Assembly: GCA_964562015.1 (NCBI GenBank)
Contig: CAZLRH010000010.1
Span: forward strand, 1 to 64,000
DNA from: CAZLRH01 sp964562015
GTDB lineage: Bacteria > Verrucomicrobiota > Verrucomicrobiia > Opitutales > JABDGR01
Length of the DNA: 64,000 nt
Direction of reading: 5' to 3'
The notes beneath the pieces are model-generated. The model saw nothing but the letters and a program-made list of their open reading frames with translations. It made no database searches and was not told the origin of the DNA. A program made the position numbers and the translations under genes. This document shows positions 16,847 through 25,930 of this stretch, piece after piece. The first letter of the stretch is position 1; each line of letters begins with the position of its first letter.

Positions 16847-19174
16847 CTATTTTATGGTCAATTTGACGGAACTGCTAGTCGCCCGGCCGGCGGAGTTGGT
16901 GACCGACACGCGATAGCTGCCTGCGCTGGCGGCAGTGACATGGCCGAGGGTGAGGGTTGCGGTGGTCGCACCGGAAATGTTCGTTCCATTTGTCAGGTTC
17001 GAATTATTCCTTTGCCATTGATAGGTAAGCGGAGCCGTGCCTGCGGCCTTGACGCTAAATTTAACCGTCGTGTTCTGGTGCGCAGTCGCTGCCGCGGGCT
17101 GGGTGGTGATGGAGGGCGGAGTAACCGCTGTGACTAAGAGAAGGGCGGTTTGGCTGGTGACGGATTTCGTCGAATTGACGACAACACAGCGGAATTGATT
17201 GCCGGTCATCGCCGAGGTCGCGCCGTGGATTGTGAGCGTAGCGGTCGTGGCCCCCGAAAATACTCCCCCATGGGCAATATTCTTCCAGATCTTCGTGCCG
17301 CCAATTTGAATTTGCCATTGATAGCCCGGCGGGGGTTGGCCGCTGGCGGTCACGGTGAATAGCGCATCGGTTCCCGCGCGCACTTTTTGGTCTTTGGGCT
17401 GAAGTGAAATCGCGGCGGCTTGTGCAGGCGGAGTTACGCTAAGGATGACCGCGTCGCAGTTTGTGGAGCCAAGGGCATTAGTGGCGACGCAGCGGAATTG
17501 GTCGCCCGACATGAGGAGGGTCACGGAGTTGATGGAAAGTGTGTCCGTCAGTGTGCCCGTGAAAGTGGCATCATTACTTAAGTCGATCCATGTGTCCGAG
17601 CCGGCGGGCAGCCGCTGCCATTGCAGGGCCGAAACGGCCCAAGGGTTCACTTTTACGGCAAATGCGGCATTTTGTCCAACGAGCACTTGGCGATCCGCCG
17701 GTTGTTGCATGAAAGATGGCGAGCCTGCGAGCGCGAGGGACAGCCTGCCTGTGGTTGTGTCAAATGCGATGTTGATGCCAGAGAAATTTCCAGTCCAAAA
17801 GCCGGTGCCATCGTCGACCAGATCTCCAGTGAAAGCGCCATCCACGGTCACCGTTGAGAAATCGCCAGCTTGGTTGGTGAAAGTGAAGAGGGTGAAATTG
17901 CCCAAGGCTAGAGTCTGGGCAAGAGTTACCGCGAGCATTCCACCGTATTGGAGGGTTCCATTGCCTGTCAGTGCAAGGCGGCTGAAATGAACAGCATCAT
18001 CAATTTTGAAGGCACTCGTACCTTCCAAGGTGGCATTGCCGTTAGCGACGATGAAAGGCGTGGCGATAGCGGGGCTTAAAGTTCCATTCTGACCTACCAT
18101 CAACGTGCCATTGACGACTGCACTGCCGTAAAATGCCCCGTTGGCGTTGATAGTGGCATTACCGCCCACTGTAAGTGTGCCATTGGTGGAGACATGCATT
18201 AATCCTACAGCCGTTGCATTTTGGGCGAGCACCAAATCACCGTTCACAGACACATTTCCGTTCTCGGAAATGGAGACATTGCCGTTGCCAGAAACGCCGA
18301 CTGCTAAATTTCCAGATACCAAGAATTCCGAGTTGGCGTTGGCGACTAAAACGGTCCCCGCACTGCCAGGGAATTGTCCCAGGTAGCCATCGACGGTTTG
18401 GGTGGTTGCGCCATCGTAAACGTGCAAAATTCCGGTGCCGTTCGAACCCAGGGTAAGTCCAGTTGTGATGGTCCAGGCTGATCCGGGATCGTGGACCTCG
18501 ATGGTGCCGATCGAGTTGAAGTTCGCCGTCCCGACTAAGCCACTGGCGCAGGTGACATTTCCGCCGACGCCAATGTTCATATCACCGAGATTTTCGCCGA
18601 CAATCAAAGTGCTGGCAGCATTCAAGCGCGAGCCAGTGCCCGTAATGGTGACATTTCCCTGGCCCGGGGTGACCCCATCGCTCGTGGCATTTTGACCAAT
18701 ATACATGACGGAACTTGTGAACACGGTTCCACCTTGCGAAACCGTAAGATTGCCCGAGCCTCCAGTCCCGACATAAATGCGGAAACTATTTAACAGTGCC
18801 TGTGCGCCAGTGACAATGATTGCGCCTTGGGAGCCCGTATAAACGGCTATGCCTGTCGTTGAGTCGTAAAGTTGCCCCGTAACGGTCAGAGTGGTATTGG
18901 CGGTGCTTCCAGTATCCCACCCAACGTAAACTGCACCGTCTCGGATATTGCCTGACAGGGTCGGCATGGGCCCCGCTCCCAGATTGACGATGCTTCTAAG
19001 CGTTCGTGTCGGATCCGTACTCAGATCCCAGTTCGAGTTGTTATCCCAATCAGGGGTGCCAGCTTGGGCCGTCCAAATCGAGGCAGCGGGGTACGATACG
19101 CCTGCCACTGTACTAGCGAAGCCAATAAGTCCCAACACGCCGACGACCAACCGAGCTATAATTCGCGCAGGCAT
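16847..19174 (-). CDS. Secreted autotransporter-type repeat protein with three Ig-like domains
   Basis: A 775-residue exported protein with signal peptide at about residues 1-25. Residues about 30-480 are a Gly/Asn/Thr/Val-rich beta-helix-like region of repeating strands (GNLTVSQGGT, GNVTITGTGS, GNVSISENGNVSVNGDLVL) typical of passenger-type repeats. Three Ig-like domains of about 90 residues follow, each starting with a QP...A/V..G motif (FMQQPADRQVLVGQNAAF, SLQPKDQKVRAGTDALF, TTQPAAATAHQNTTVKF) and holding a Y/LQWQ Trp. There is no C-terminal beta-barrel, so it is not a complete autotransporter. The gene is visibly less GC-rich than its neighbours. Probably surface or extracellular; ligand unknown. 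Confidence 0.7.
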   Translation of the reverse strand: MPARIIARLVVGVLGLIGFASTVAGVSYPAASIWTAQAGTPDWDNNSNWDLSTDPTRTLRSIVNLGAGPMPTLSGNIRDGAVYVGWDTGSTANTTLTVTGQLYDSTTGIAVYTGSQGAIIVTGAQALLNSFRIYVGTGGSGNLTVSQGGTVFTSSVMYIGQNATSDGVTPGQGNVTITGTGSRLNAASTLIVGENLGDMNIGVGGNVTCASGLVGTANFNSIGTIEVHDPGSAWTITTGLTLGSNGTGILHVYDGATTQTVDGYLGQFPGSAGTVLVANANSEFLVSGNLAVGVSGNGNVSISENGNVSVNGDLVLAQNATAVGLMHVSTNGTLTVGGNATINANGAFYGSAVVNGTLMVGQNGTLSPAIATPFIVANGNATLEGTSAFKIDDAVHFSRLALTGNGTLQYGGMLAVTLAQTLALGNFTLFTFTNQAGDFSTVTVDGAFTGDLVDDGTGFWTGNFSGINIAFDTTTGRLSLALAGSPSFMQQPADRQVLVGQNAAFAVKVNPWAVSALQWQRLPAGSDTWIDLSNDATFTGTLTDTLSINSVTLLMSGDQFRCVATNALGSTNCDAVILSVTPPAQAAAISLQPKDQKVRAGTDALFTVTASGQPPPGYQWQIQIGGTKIWKNIAHGGVFSGATTATLTIHGATSAMTGNQFRCVVVNSTKSVTSQTALLLVTAVTPPSITTQPAAATAHQNTTVKFSVKAAGTAPLTYQWQRNNSNLTNGTNISGATTATLTLGHVTAASAGSYRVSVTNSAGRATSSSVKLTIK

Positions 19175-19261
19175 GAGCTATGCAGGGGAAAACAGGGCAA
19201 AAACTTACACTATACGAGTAACGTGTAATTGGACAGAAAAAAGAGCGACCAGCCGCATTTT

Positions 19262-20194
19262 TCACCGCCAATCCAGCCCGATATCAACCCAGGTGGCTTG
19301 ATGGATGAGCGCACCGCAGGAGAGAAAATCCAGGCCGAGGCGGGCGAGGGTGGGGAGGTTCTCGAGCGTCACGCGGCCGCTGGCCTCCGTCACCGCGCGG
19401 TGGCCGATGAGCGCGACAGCCTGCGCGAGGTCGGCGGGCGAAAAATTGTCCAAGAGGATAATGTCGGCCCCGGCTTCCAGCACGGGCGGGATTTGGTCGG
19501 GACGGTCCACTTCGCATTCGAGCACGAGCCGCGGCTGGCGCGCACGGGCCTGACGGATGGCGGCGGCGAGGCGCGCGCCGGCGTCGGCATGCGTGGCGGC
19601 GAGGTGGTTGTCCTTGATTAAAATACGGTCGAACAAGCCGAGGCGGTGGTTGTAGGCGCCGCCGCAGGCGACGGCGTATTTTTCCAACATGCGGTAGCCG
19701 GGCGTGGTCTTGCGGGTGTCGAGCAGCTTCGTCGCGCTGGGGCCGAGCGCGGCCACATGCCGGGCCGTGTGCGTGGCAATGCCGGAGAGTTTTTGGAGAA
19801 AATTGAGGGCGGTGCGTTCCGCGCGCAAAAGGGTCACCGCCGGGCCGGTGACACTCGCCACGACGGTTCCTGCCGCCACGGCCTGGCCGTCGCGGATCCC
19901 GCTGGGGAAGGTGACCACGCAATCCGGCCCGAAGGCGTCAAAAATCAGCGGCAGCAACGGCAGCCCGCAAAGGGTAAGCGGACAACGGGCGGCGAAATCG
20001 GCCCGCGCGGTTTCATTTCCGACGAGCGCGGTGGTCGTGACATCGCCGGGAGTGACGGCGGCGGCGAGCCCCGCGCCGGCCAAATCTTCCTCGCGCGCCA
20101 GCGTGATGAGCTGGCGGAGGTAGGCCTGGTCGAGTTCCTCCCACGTCAGGCGGCGGGCGAGGTCGGCGGCGTTGACGCGGGGCGCGGCGGGCAT
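19262..20194 (-). CDS. nadC: Nicotinate-nucleotide pyrophosphorylase (quinolinate phosphoribosyltransferase)
   Basis: A 310-residue enzyme converting quinolinate and PRPP to nicotinate mononucleotide, CO2 and PPi in de novo NAD synthesis. Family blocks are present: ERTALNFLQKLSGIAT, LDTRKTTPGYRMLEKYAV, GGAYNHRLGLFDRILIKDNH (active-site Arg/Lys/His), LECEVD, and the C-terminal SGRVTLENL...G.DFLSCGAL. It is transcribed divergently from parA across a hairpin-bearing intergenic region. nadA/nadB are not in the window. Confidence 0.95.
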   Translation of the reverse strand: MPAAPRVNAADLARRLTWEELDQAYLRQLITLAREEDLAGAGLAAAVTPGDVTTTALVGNETARADFAARCPLTLCGLPLLPLIFDAFGPDCVVTFPSGIRDGQAVAAGTVVASVTGPAVTLLRAERTALNFLQKLSGIATHTARHVAALGPSATKLLDTRKTTPGYRMLEKYAVACGGAYNHRLGLFDRILIKDNHLAATHADAGARLAAAIRQARARQPRLVLECEVDRPDQIPPVLEAGADIILLDNFSPADLAQAVALIGHRAVTEASGRVTLENLPTLARLGLDFLSCGALIHQATWVDIGLDWR

Positions 20195-20277
20195 AAGTGG
20201 AGGTTACGAATTAAAAATGGAAAATTAAAGATTCAAAAGTCTTACACGCACGACGGCAGGAAATGGCCAAAAAAGCA

Positions 20278-20336
20278 TTAACCACAAAAAGCACTTATGC
20301 AGAATGTTTTGTGCCATATGTGCTTTTTGTGGCTAA
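20278..20336. repeat. Near-perfect hairpin between nadC and parA
   Basis: TTAACCACAAAAAGCAC-TTATGC (20278-20300) pairs with GCCATATGTGCTTTTTG-TGGCTAA (20313-20336), with two mismatches over about 22 bases and a loop of about a dozen bases. The surrounding 20206-20240 holds AT-rich ATTCAAA-like words. It sits between divergent genes, so it is not a terminator for either. Confidence 0.85.
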
Positions 20337-20435
20337 TTTTGTTAGCGGAGAGTTGGGGGTAATGACAAACCAGCCATGTCTGGTCCGAAAACCAATCTCG
20401 ACTCCCGGGCGGGCGCGGGCAAGATGCGAAGGCTT

Positions 20436-21224
20436 ATGGCGGCGACTGTTTTCTCGATTGCCAATCAAAAAGGCGGCGTGGGCAAAACGACCACGGCGAT
20501 CAACCTGGCCCACGGCCTGGCGCGGCTGGGCGTGGCGACCTTGCTCGTGGATTTGGACCCGCAGGCGAACGCCACCAGCGGCCTCGGCTTCGAGAAAGTG
20601 GCGGGCTCCAGCCTCTACGGCCCCTTGCACGGCGAAGGCACTGCCGAGGAAAAAGTACAGGCGACGCGCCACGAGCACCTCTCGCTCATTCCCTCGGAGG
20701 TGGATTTGGCGGCGATTGAAATCGAACTCGGGCAGAAGGACAATTACCTGGCGCAATTGCGCGAAGTGCTGCGGCCCGTGCGCGAGAGCGACCGCTTTCA
20801 GGCCATCATCCTCGATTGCCCGCCCGCGCTCGGCCTGATTTCGATGAACAGTCTGGCGGCGGCGGATTATTTGCTCATCGCGTTGCAGTGCGAATACCTC
20901 GCAATGGAGGGCCTGAGCCAGATTTTGAACGTGGTCGAGCAGTTGAAGCAGGCGGGCGTGAATGAAAAGCTGGCCGTCGGCGGCATCATCCTGACGATGT
21001 ACGACGTGCGCACGAATTTGTCGCGCCAGGTGGCCGACGACGTGCGGAAACATTTTGCCGAATTGGTGTTCGAGGCGCCGATCCCGCGCTCGGTGCGGCT
21101 CAGCGAGGCGCCGAGTTTCGGCCAGACGATTTTCGAATATGACGCCATGAGTTCCGGCGCGCTGGCCTACACGAAGCTCGCCGCGGAACTGGCGAAGAAG
21201 TTTAATTTAAACGCTAAGCGATAA
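20436..21224 (+). CDS. parA: ParA-family chromosome-partitioning ATPase
   Basis: A 262-residue ATPase. MAATVFSIANQKGGVGKTT is the deviant Walker A at the very N-terminus, followed by LLVDLDPQANATSGLG (A') and IILDCPPALGLISMNSLAAA (Walker B region), with TMYDVRTNLSRQV and the C-terminal PRSVRLSEAPSFGQTI typical of Soj/ParA. These proteins pattern DNA-bound ParB complexes in chromosome segregation. parB does not follow; a ParB-domain gene sits about 30 kb away at 51293. The start at 20436 (after an in-frame ATG at 20424) fits the family N-terminus. The final codons NAKR and the stop are written in a repeat word shared with the birA 3' end. Confidence 0.93.
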   Translation: MAATVFSIANQKGGVGKTTTAINLAHGLARLGVATLLVDLDPQANATSGLGFEKVAGSSLYGPLHGEGTAEEKVQATRHEHLSLIPSEVDLAAIEIELGQKDNYLAQLREVLRPVRESDRFQAIILDCPPALGLISMNSLAAADYLLIALQCEYLAMEGLSQILNVVEQLKQAGVNEKLAVGGIILTMYDVRTNLSRQVADDVRKHFAELVFEAPIPRSVRLSEAPSFGQTIFEYDAMSSGALAYTKLAAELAKKFNLNAKR

Positions 21225-21332
21225 ATGATGAACGATAAATGGAAGAAGCGGACACAATTACGGCCCATCGCGCCAGGCAAGACTGTCGCCAGAGGTTTGG
21301 TGCAAGGCGATGTGTTTAGCGCTTAGCATTTA
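21208..21332. repeat. Inverted pair of the CGCTAAGCGATAAATG word flanking the parA-rnc gap
   Basis: TAAACGCTAAGCGATAAA (21208-21225) overlaps the parA stop codon. TTTAGCGCTTAGCATTTA (21315-21332) is its reverse complement at 16 of 18 positions, 89 bases further on. A third copy follows the birA stop at 53448-53474. Confidence 0.8.
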
Positions 21333-21358
21333 TTAATTATCTTTTCCGCCTCCGCGCC

Positions 21359-22192
21359 ATGTCTGCCGTAAAAAAGAAAAAAGCCCCGCCCGAGACGGAT
21401 TCGCTGCTTGGGCGGCTGCGGCGTTTCATCGCCCGCCGCCTGCCGGGCGCGGAGCCGCGCGACGCCTCGCTCGAGGCGCTCGAAGGCCGGCTCACTTACC
21501 GTTTTCGCCAGCGCGCGTTGCTCGAAGAGGCCTTGACGCATCCGTCGTTTGCGCAGCAGGAAAAGCACCGGCGTCCGCACAACCAACGGCTGGAATTTTT
21601 GGGCGACGCGGTGTTGAGCCTCGTGCTCGCCGAGCGGTTGTTTCACGATTTACCCGCGGAGCGCGAAGGCACACTGGCGCGGGCGCGGTCGGCGCTCGGC
21701 AAGGGCGAATTGCTCGCGGCGCTTGCGCGCAAACTCGGCATTCCCGCGTGTTTGCGGCTGGCCCGCGGCGAGGCGGCGGCCGGCGGCCACGAGTGGGAGT
21801 CGAGCCAGGAGGACGCGTTTGAGGCGCTGGTGGGCGCCGTGTTTTTGGACAGCGACTACGCCACCACGCGCGACACGGTGTTGCGCTGGTTCGGTAACCT
21901 CGAGGAACTGCGCACGGAGCTATTGAGCGACGACAACCCGAAGGGCCGCCTGCAGGAATGGCTGGCGCAGCGCGGCCACGGACGGGCGCTCCATTATCGG
22001 ACGGCCAAAACCACGGGGCCGGAGCACGCCAAGGTTTTCCACGTCGAACTCGCGGTGCACAACGAGGTCGTGGGCGAGGGCGCGGGTCGTTCCAAAAAAG
22101 AGGCCGAGGAACAGGCGGCGGCGCTGGGGCTGGCGAAACTCGAAGCGCGGGAAAAGGCCGCCGCCCAGACGGCGCAACAAACCCAGCAATGA
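21359..22192 (+). CDS. rnc: Ribonuclease III
   Basis: A 277-residue dsRNA endonuclease for rRNA and mRNA processing. The RNase III signature NQRLEFLGDAVLSLVLAE carries the catalytic Glu/Asp residues, with the second acidic site in SQEDAFEALVGAVFLDSD. A dsRNA-binding domain follows (about residues 185-260: DNPKGRLQEWLAQRG...GAGRSKKEAEEQAAALGL). The N-terminus has about 45 extra residues (MSAVKKKKAPPETDS...), basic and probably disordered, and the tail is Ala/Gln-rich. It is longer than the 226-residue E. coli protein. Confidence 0.96.
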   Translation: MSAVKKKKAPPETDSLLGRLRRFIARRLPGAEPRDASLEALEGRLTYRFRQRALLEEALTHPSFAQQEKHRRPHNQRLEFLGDAVLSLVLAERLFHDLPAEREGTLARARSALGKGELLAALARKLGIPACLRLARGEAAAGGHEWESSQEDAFEALVGAVFLDSDYATTRDTVLRWFGNLEELRTELLSDDNPKGRLQEWLAQRGHGRALHYRTAKTTGPEHAKVFHVELAVHNEVVGEGAGRSKKEAEEQAAALGLAKLEAREKAAAQTAQQTQQ

Positions 22193-22297
22193 GGTCCCGG
22201 CCGGACAAAGCGGCCGGAACCGGCATTTTGACATGGTTTAGGGACGGCGCGCCGCGTAACATCGGCCACCAGTTGCTTAATCACAGGGCAGGCGGGA

Positions 22298-25200
22298 ATG
22301 CTTTTCTGCCGGACCCATCCCATGACCTCGATTTTTCCATTGTCGGCGCTTGCGCCCCACCCGGCGCTGCCGCTCGGCGCTTTTTTAGGTGGGGCGGAAT
22401 TACTGCTCATCCTTCCGATTATAGGTTTCGGCCTGGCCACGACCGTATTTTGGATTTGGATGATCGTGGATTGCGCCAAGCGCATCGGCGCGGGCAGCCA
22501 AACCCACTGGATCTGGCTGATCGTCCTGCTTTTCTCCCACTTCATCGGCGGACTCATTTATTTTTTTGTCGGACGGACCACCGAGGCCCCGGCTTACACG
22601 CCGCTTAATCCCGCCGGGCCGGCGCCCACCGCGCCGACGCCCGCAGGCGCACCCACGCCGGCCTCGGCTCCGGTGTCTGCGGTCGCTCCAGCAGTTTCCG
22701 GCGCCTCCGCGACACCTTTGTCCACGCCGCGCGAGCCTTCGGTATCGGCGGCAATGGCGTCCGGCGCAAAGTGCCCGCAATGCGGAACGGCTTTGTCGCC
22801 GGACGCACCGGAAGGCCTGTGTCCGCGCTGCCTGGTGGCGGAAAATATGCGCGCGACGGCGCAATTCACCGGGGCGGAGCCGGCGAGTGCGGCTGCGTCC
22901 GGGCCGGTCGCGCCGCCGTTGCCGCCGGAGGAAATCGCGCAAAAATTTCCGCAGTTGGAAATTCTGGAATGCCTGGGCCGGGGCGGCATGGGGGTCGTGT
23001 ACAAGGCCCGCCAGCCGCGGCTCGACCGCTTGGTCGCACTGAAAATTCTCGCGCCCGGCAAGGAGAAGGACCCGCAGTTTGCGGAACGCTTCACGCGGGA
23101 GGCCCAGGCGCTGGCGCGGCTGAACCACCCGAATATCGTGATGGTGCACGACTTCGGCGAATCCGGCGGCCTCTATTATTTATTGATGGAATATGTGGAT
23201 GGGGTGAACGCGCGGGAAATGCTGGCCGGCGGCAAAATTGCGCCCGCGCAGGCGCTGGCCATTGTCCCGCGCATCTGCGAGGCGTTGCAGTACGCGCACG
23301 AGCAGGGCGTGGTGCACCGCGACATCAAGCCGGAGAACGTGCTGGTGGACAAACAGGGGCGGGTGAAAATTGCCGATTTCGGCATCGCCAAAATGCTCGG
23401 AAACGAGTCCGGCCCGACCTTTTACACCAAGGGCCAGCAGGTCATGGGCACGCCGTACTACATGGCGCCGGAGCAGCTCGAGCGGCCCTCGGAGGTGGAT
23501 CACCGCGCCGATATTTATTCCTTGGGCGTGGTATTTTATGAAATGCTGACCGGCGAGCTGCCGATGGGCCGGTTTGCGCCGCCCTCGCACAAGGTGCAGA
23601 TGGACGTGCGGCTGGATGAAGTCGTCTTGCGCACGCTGGAAAAGGAGCCGCAGCGCCGCTACCAGCACGCCAGCCAGGTCAAGACCGCTGTCGAAACCAT
23701 CACGGGCGTTTCCACCGGTACTCCGCCCGTGCCGCCATCGGGCGCCCCGGTGCCGGCTCCGGCCGGTTCGCCGCCAGTTCCTCCACTCGCGACCAACGCT
23801 CTAAGTGAACAAGCGCTGGCGGAGGCGGAGCGACGCGTGCGGATACCGGCGGTGGGGTTGATTCTCGCCGCGATCATCACGCTTGTATTCATGCTCTCGG
23901 TGGACCGGCGGACCATGCTGCCGCCGGCCCTCTTTATCCTGATGGCCTTGGCGAATTTGTTTGGCGCGGTGCGCATGCTGCAATTGCGCAGCCACGCCTG
24001 GGCCATGGCCGCGAGCATTTTGGCCATGCTTTCGCCGCCGGGTTTTATTCTCGGCGTGCCGTGCGGCATTTGGGCGCTCATCGTGCTCACGCGCCGGGAC
24101 GTGCGCGAAGTTTTCGAAGCGAAGGAACAGCAGCGACGGGCCGGCCAGATTTTTAACCAACCGTTCTCACCTACGCCTTTCGACTCCGCCTTCCGGCCCC
24201 AGGCCGCCGAGGCCGCCGCGACGGCCACAACCCTGGAGCGGGCGCGGAGCTTGGTGCGCGTGCCGGCGATCGGATTAATTTTATCTTCCTGCCTGACGCT
24301 CGCGCTCGCGGGTATTGCATTTGTGATCTTAATTCTCGCACCGCTGATGATGCATGTGCCCTCGCCGCTCCGGGCGTCCAGTGTGATGGGCAACCCGGTG
24401 TGGAAGACCATTTTTCTCCTCTTCTTGACGCTGCCGGTGGGCGTGGCGGGTTTATTGATTTTGACGGGCGCGCGGCGGATGTTGCGGCTGGAAAGCCAGG
24501 GCTGGGCGGTGGCTGCGGGCATCCTGGCCTTGCTCGTCCCGCCCTTTCTGCTCGGCTGGCTGTTCGGCTTGTGGGCGCTTGTGATTTTGAGCCGCCGCGA
24601 TGTCAGTGACGCCTTTGCGGCCCAACGCCAGTCCGGCGGGATGACGACCGTGGATGGAAATGCGACCGGGCGCTCCTCGAACGCGCTGGCGGTGTTCCTC
24701 GTTTTGGCGGCCATCGTTCTCGTAATAGCCATTCCGCTGATCCTGGGCGTGGGTTGGGTCCGCGTGCGGCGTACAGCCATGACGGCGAATGAATCGCCGG
24801 TGGAATCGATAAGCTTCCCGGCGGTGCAAGTCCACCAATGGATTTTGGAAGCGCCGGCGAATTTGGTGGACCGCGTGGTGCCGCAGGGGATGCGCTCGTC
24901 CGTCGGCAACGAGGACACCGCGTATCAAACAGCGACCATCGGCCAGGACGCGTTGAACATTCTTTTGCGCGGGTCGCCGCCGCTATTCACCAACGTGTTG
25001 GTGGATCGGGTGCACGAGGTGCAGAATTGGCCCGGTGATGCGGACACGTGGACTTATGCGCGCAGTACCGCGGGCGTGGAATACGTGGGCAGCGGCGCGG
25101 GCGTGCTGGGCCTGCAGGACCAGAGTCTGGGGCTGTTGCTGCATGCGGAGTATCAGGTGATGCATTCACCCGGCTCCGGCAAAGCCACCGTGACCCCGAT

Positions 25201-25930
25201 TTTCTTCGAGGGAGCAATTCCGCCGGACATGGCGCTGGTGTTTTTAATCCCGCAGTCGGAAGGACCAAGCAGCGACAACTATTTGGTCATAGCGTTTGAA
25301 CCGCCGCTGCGCAATCTGCGCTCCCCGCGCTCCACCGCCTCGGCCTCCGTGAACCGAAGCGGCGTCTGGGGTGCGCCAGCGATGGTGGCAGTCGCCCCGA
25401 CGGTGCCCGCGCCGCCGGAAGCTCCCGCCGGCCCGGAGGCACCCACACCTGCGCAAATTAGCGTACCCGCCGTCCTGGTGCCCAGCGCCCCCGAAACTGC
25501 GCCATCGAACGGGCCGGAGCCCGTCACTGAAGTTGAAATCCCGTCGGTGCCAGCGAGTGTGCCGATACCGGTGCCGTCATCGAGTTCCAATCCTGCGCCA
25601 GTCGTTGCTCCTGTGCCCACGACCACCAGCAGCGAGGCGACCACGGCAGATTTGCAGGTCCGCCTGCAAGCGGCCGAGACCATCGCGGCCTTTACGGCGC
25701 GCGATCAGGCGCTGCGCCGTGTGGCCATTGACGCCGCCGGGCTTGGCGACGCCGCGGTCGTCCAGGAAGCCCTGCGCAAAATGGAGCAATTCACCGAACG
25801 CGACGCCGCCGCCAGCGAAGCCGCGGTGCGACTGGCCAAAGCCGGCCAGCGGGCCGCCGCGATAGCGGTCGCCCAGACGATTTCGCAATTCACCGTGCGG
25901 GATGACACGTTGCGCCAATTGTCGCAATGA
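22298..25930 (+). CDS. Membrane-associated serine/threonine protein kinase
   Basis: A 1210-residue protein. Order: PLDc_N-like two-helix membrane segment (about residues 25-95), Pro/Ala linker, zinc-ribbon-like CPQCGTAL...LCPRCL (about 160-182), a complete Hanks-type kinase (about 225-470: GRGGMGVVYKA, VALKIL Lys, VVHRDIKPENVL, ADFGIAK, MAPEQ), then two copies of a four-helix membrane module (VRIPAVGLILAAIITLVF...RRDVREVFEA and VRVPAIGLILSSCLTLAL...RRDVSDAF), one further helix, a beta-rich domain, a Pro-rich linker and a C-terminal helical-repeat segment. The next gene, a protease, overlaps its stop (ATGA) and an ECF sigma follows. The kinase with two internal membrane modules is an unusual build. 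Start could also be the ATG at 22322. Confidence 0.93.
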   Translation: MLFCRTHPMTSIFPLSALAPHPALPLGAFLGGAELLLILPIIGFGLATTVFWIWMIVDCAKRIGAGSQTHWIWLIVLLFSHFIGGLIYFFVGRTTEAPAYTPLNPAGPAPTAPTPAGAPTPASAPVSAVAPAVSGASATPLSTPREPSVSAAMASGAKCPQCGTALSPDAPEGLCPRCLVAENMRATAQFTGAEPASAAASGPVAPPLPPEEIAQKFPQLEILECLGRGGMGVVYKARQPRLDRLVALKILAPGKEKDPQFAERFTREAQALARLNHPNIVMVHDFGESGGLYYLLMEYVDGVNAREMLAGGKIAPAQALAIVPRICEALQYAHEQGVVHRDIKPENVLVDKQGRVKIADFGIAKMLGNESGPTFYTKGQQVMGTPYYMAPEQLERPSEVDHRADIYSLGVVFYEMLTGELPMGRFAPPSHKVQMDVRLDEVVLRTLEKEPQRRYQHASQVKTAVETITGVSTGTPPVPPSGAPVPAPAGSPPVPPLATNALSEQALAEAERRVRIPAVGLILAAIITLVFMLSVDRRTMLPPALFILMALANLFGAVRMLQLRSHAWAMAASILAMLSPPGFILGVPCGIWALIVLTRRDVREVFEAKEQQRRAGQIFNQPFSPTPFDSAFRPQAAEAAATATTLERARSLVRVPAIGLILSSCLTLALAGIAFVILILAPLMMHVPSPLRASSVMGNPVWKTIFLLFLTLPVGVAGLLILTGARRMLRLESQGWAVAAGILALLVPPFLLGWLFGLWALVILSRRDVSDAFAAQRQSGGMTTVDGNATGRSSNALAVFLVLAAIVLVIAIPLILGVGWVRVRRTAMTANESPVESISFPAVQVHQWILEAPANLVDRVVPQGMRSSVGNEDTAYQTATIGQDALNILLRGSPPLFTNVLVDRVHEVQNWPGDADTWTYARSTAGVEYVGSGAGVLGLQDQSLGLLLHAEYQVMHSPGSGKATVTPIFFEGAIPPDMALVFLIPQSEGPSSDNYLVIAFEPPLRNLRSPRSTASASVNRSGVWGAPAMVAVAPTVPAPPEAPAGPEAPTPAQISVPAVLVPSAPETAPSNGPEPVTEVEIPSVPASVPIPVPSSSSNPAPVVAPVPTTTSSEATTADLQVRLQAAETIAAFTARDQALRRVAIDAAGLGDAAVVQEALRKMEQFTERDAAASEAAVRLAKAGQRAAAIAVAQTISQFTVRDDTLRQLSQ

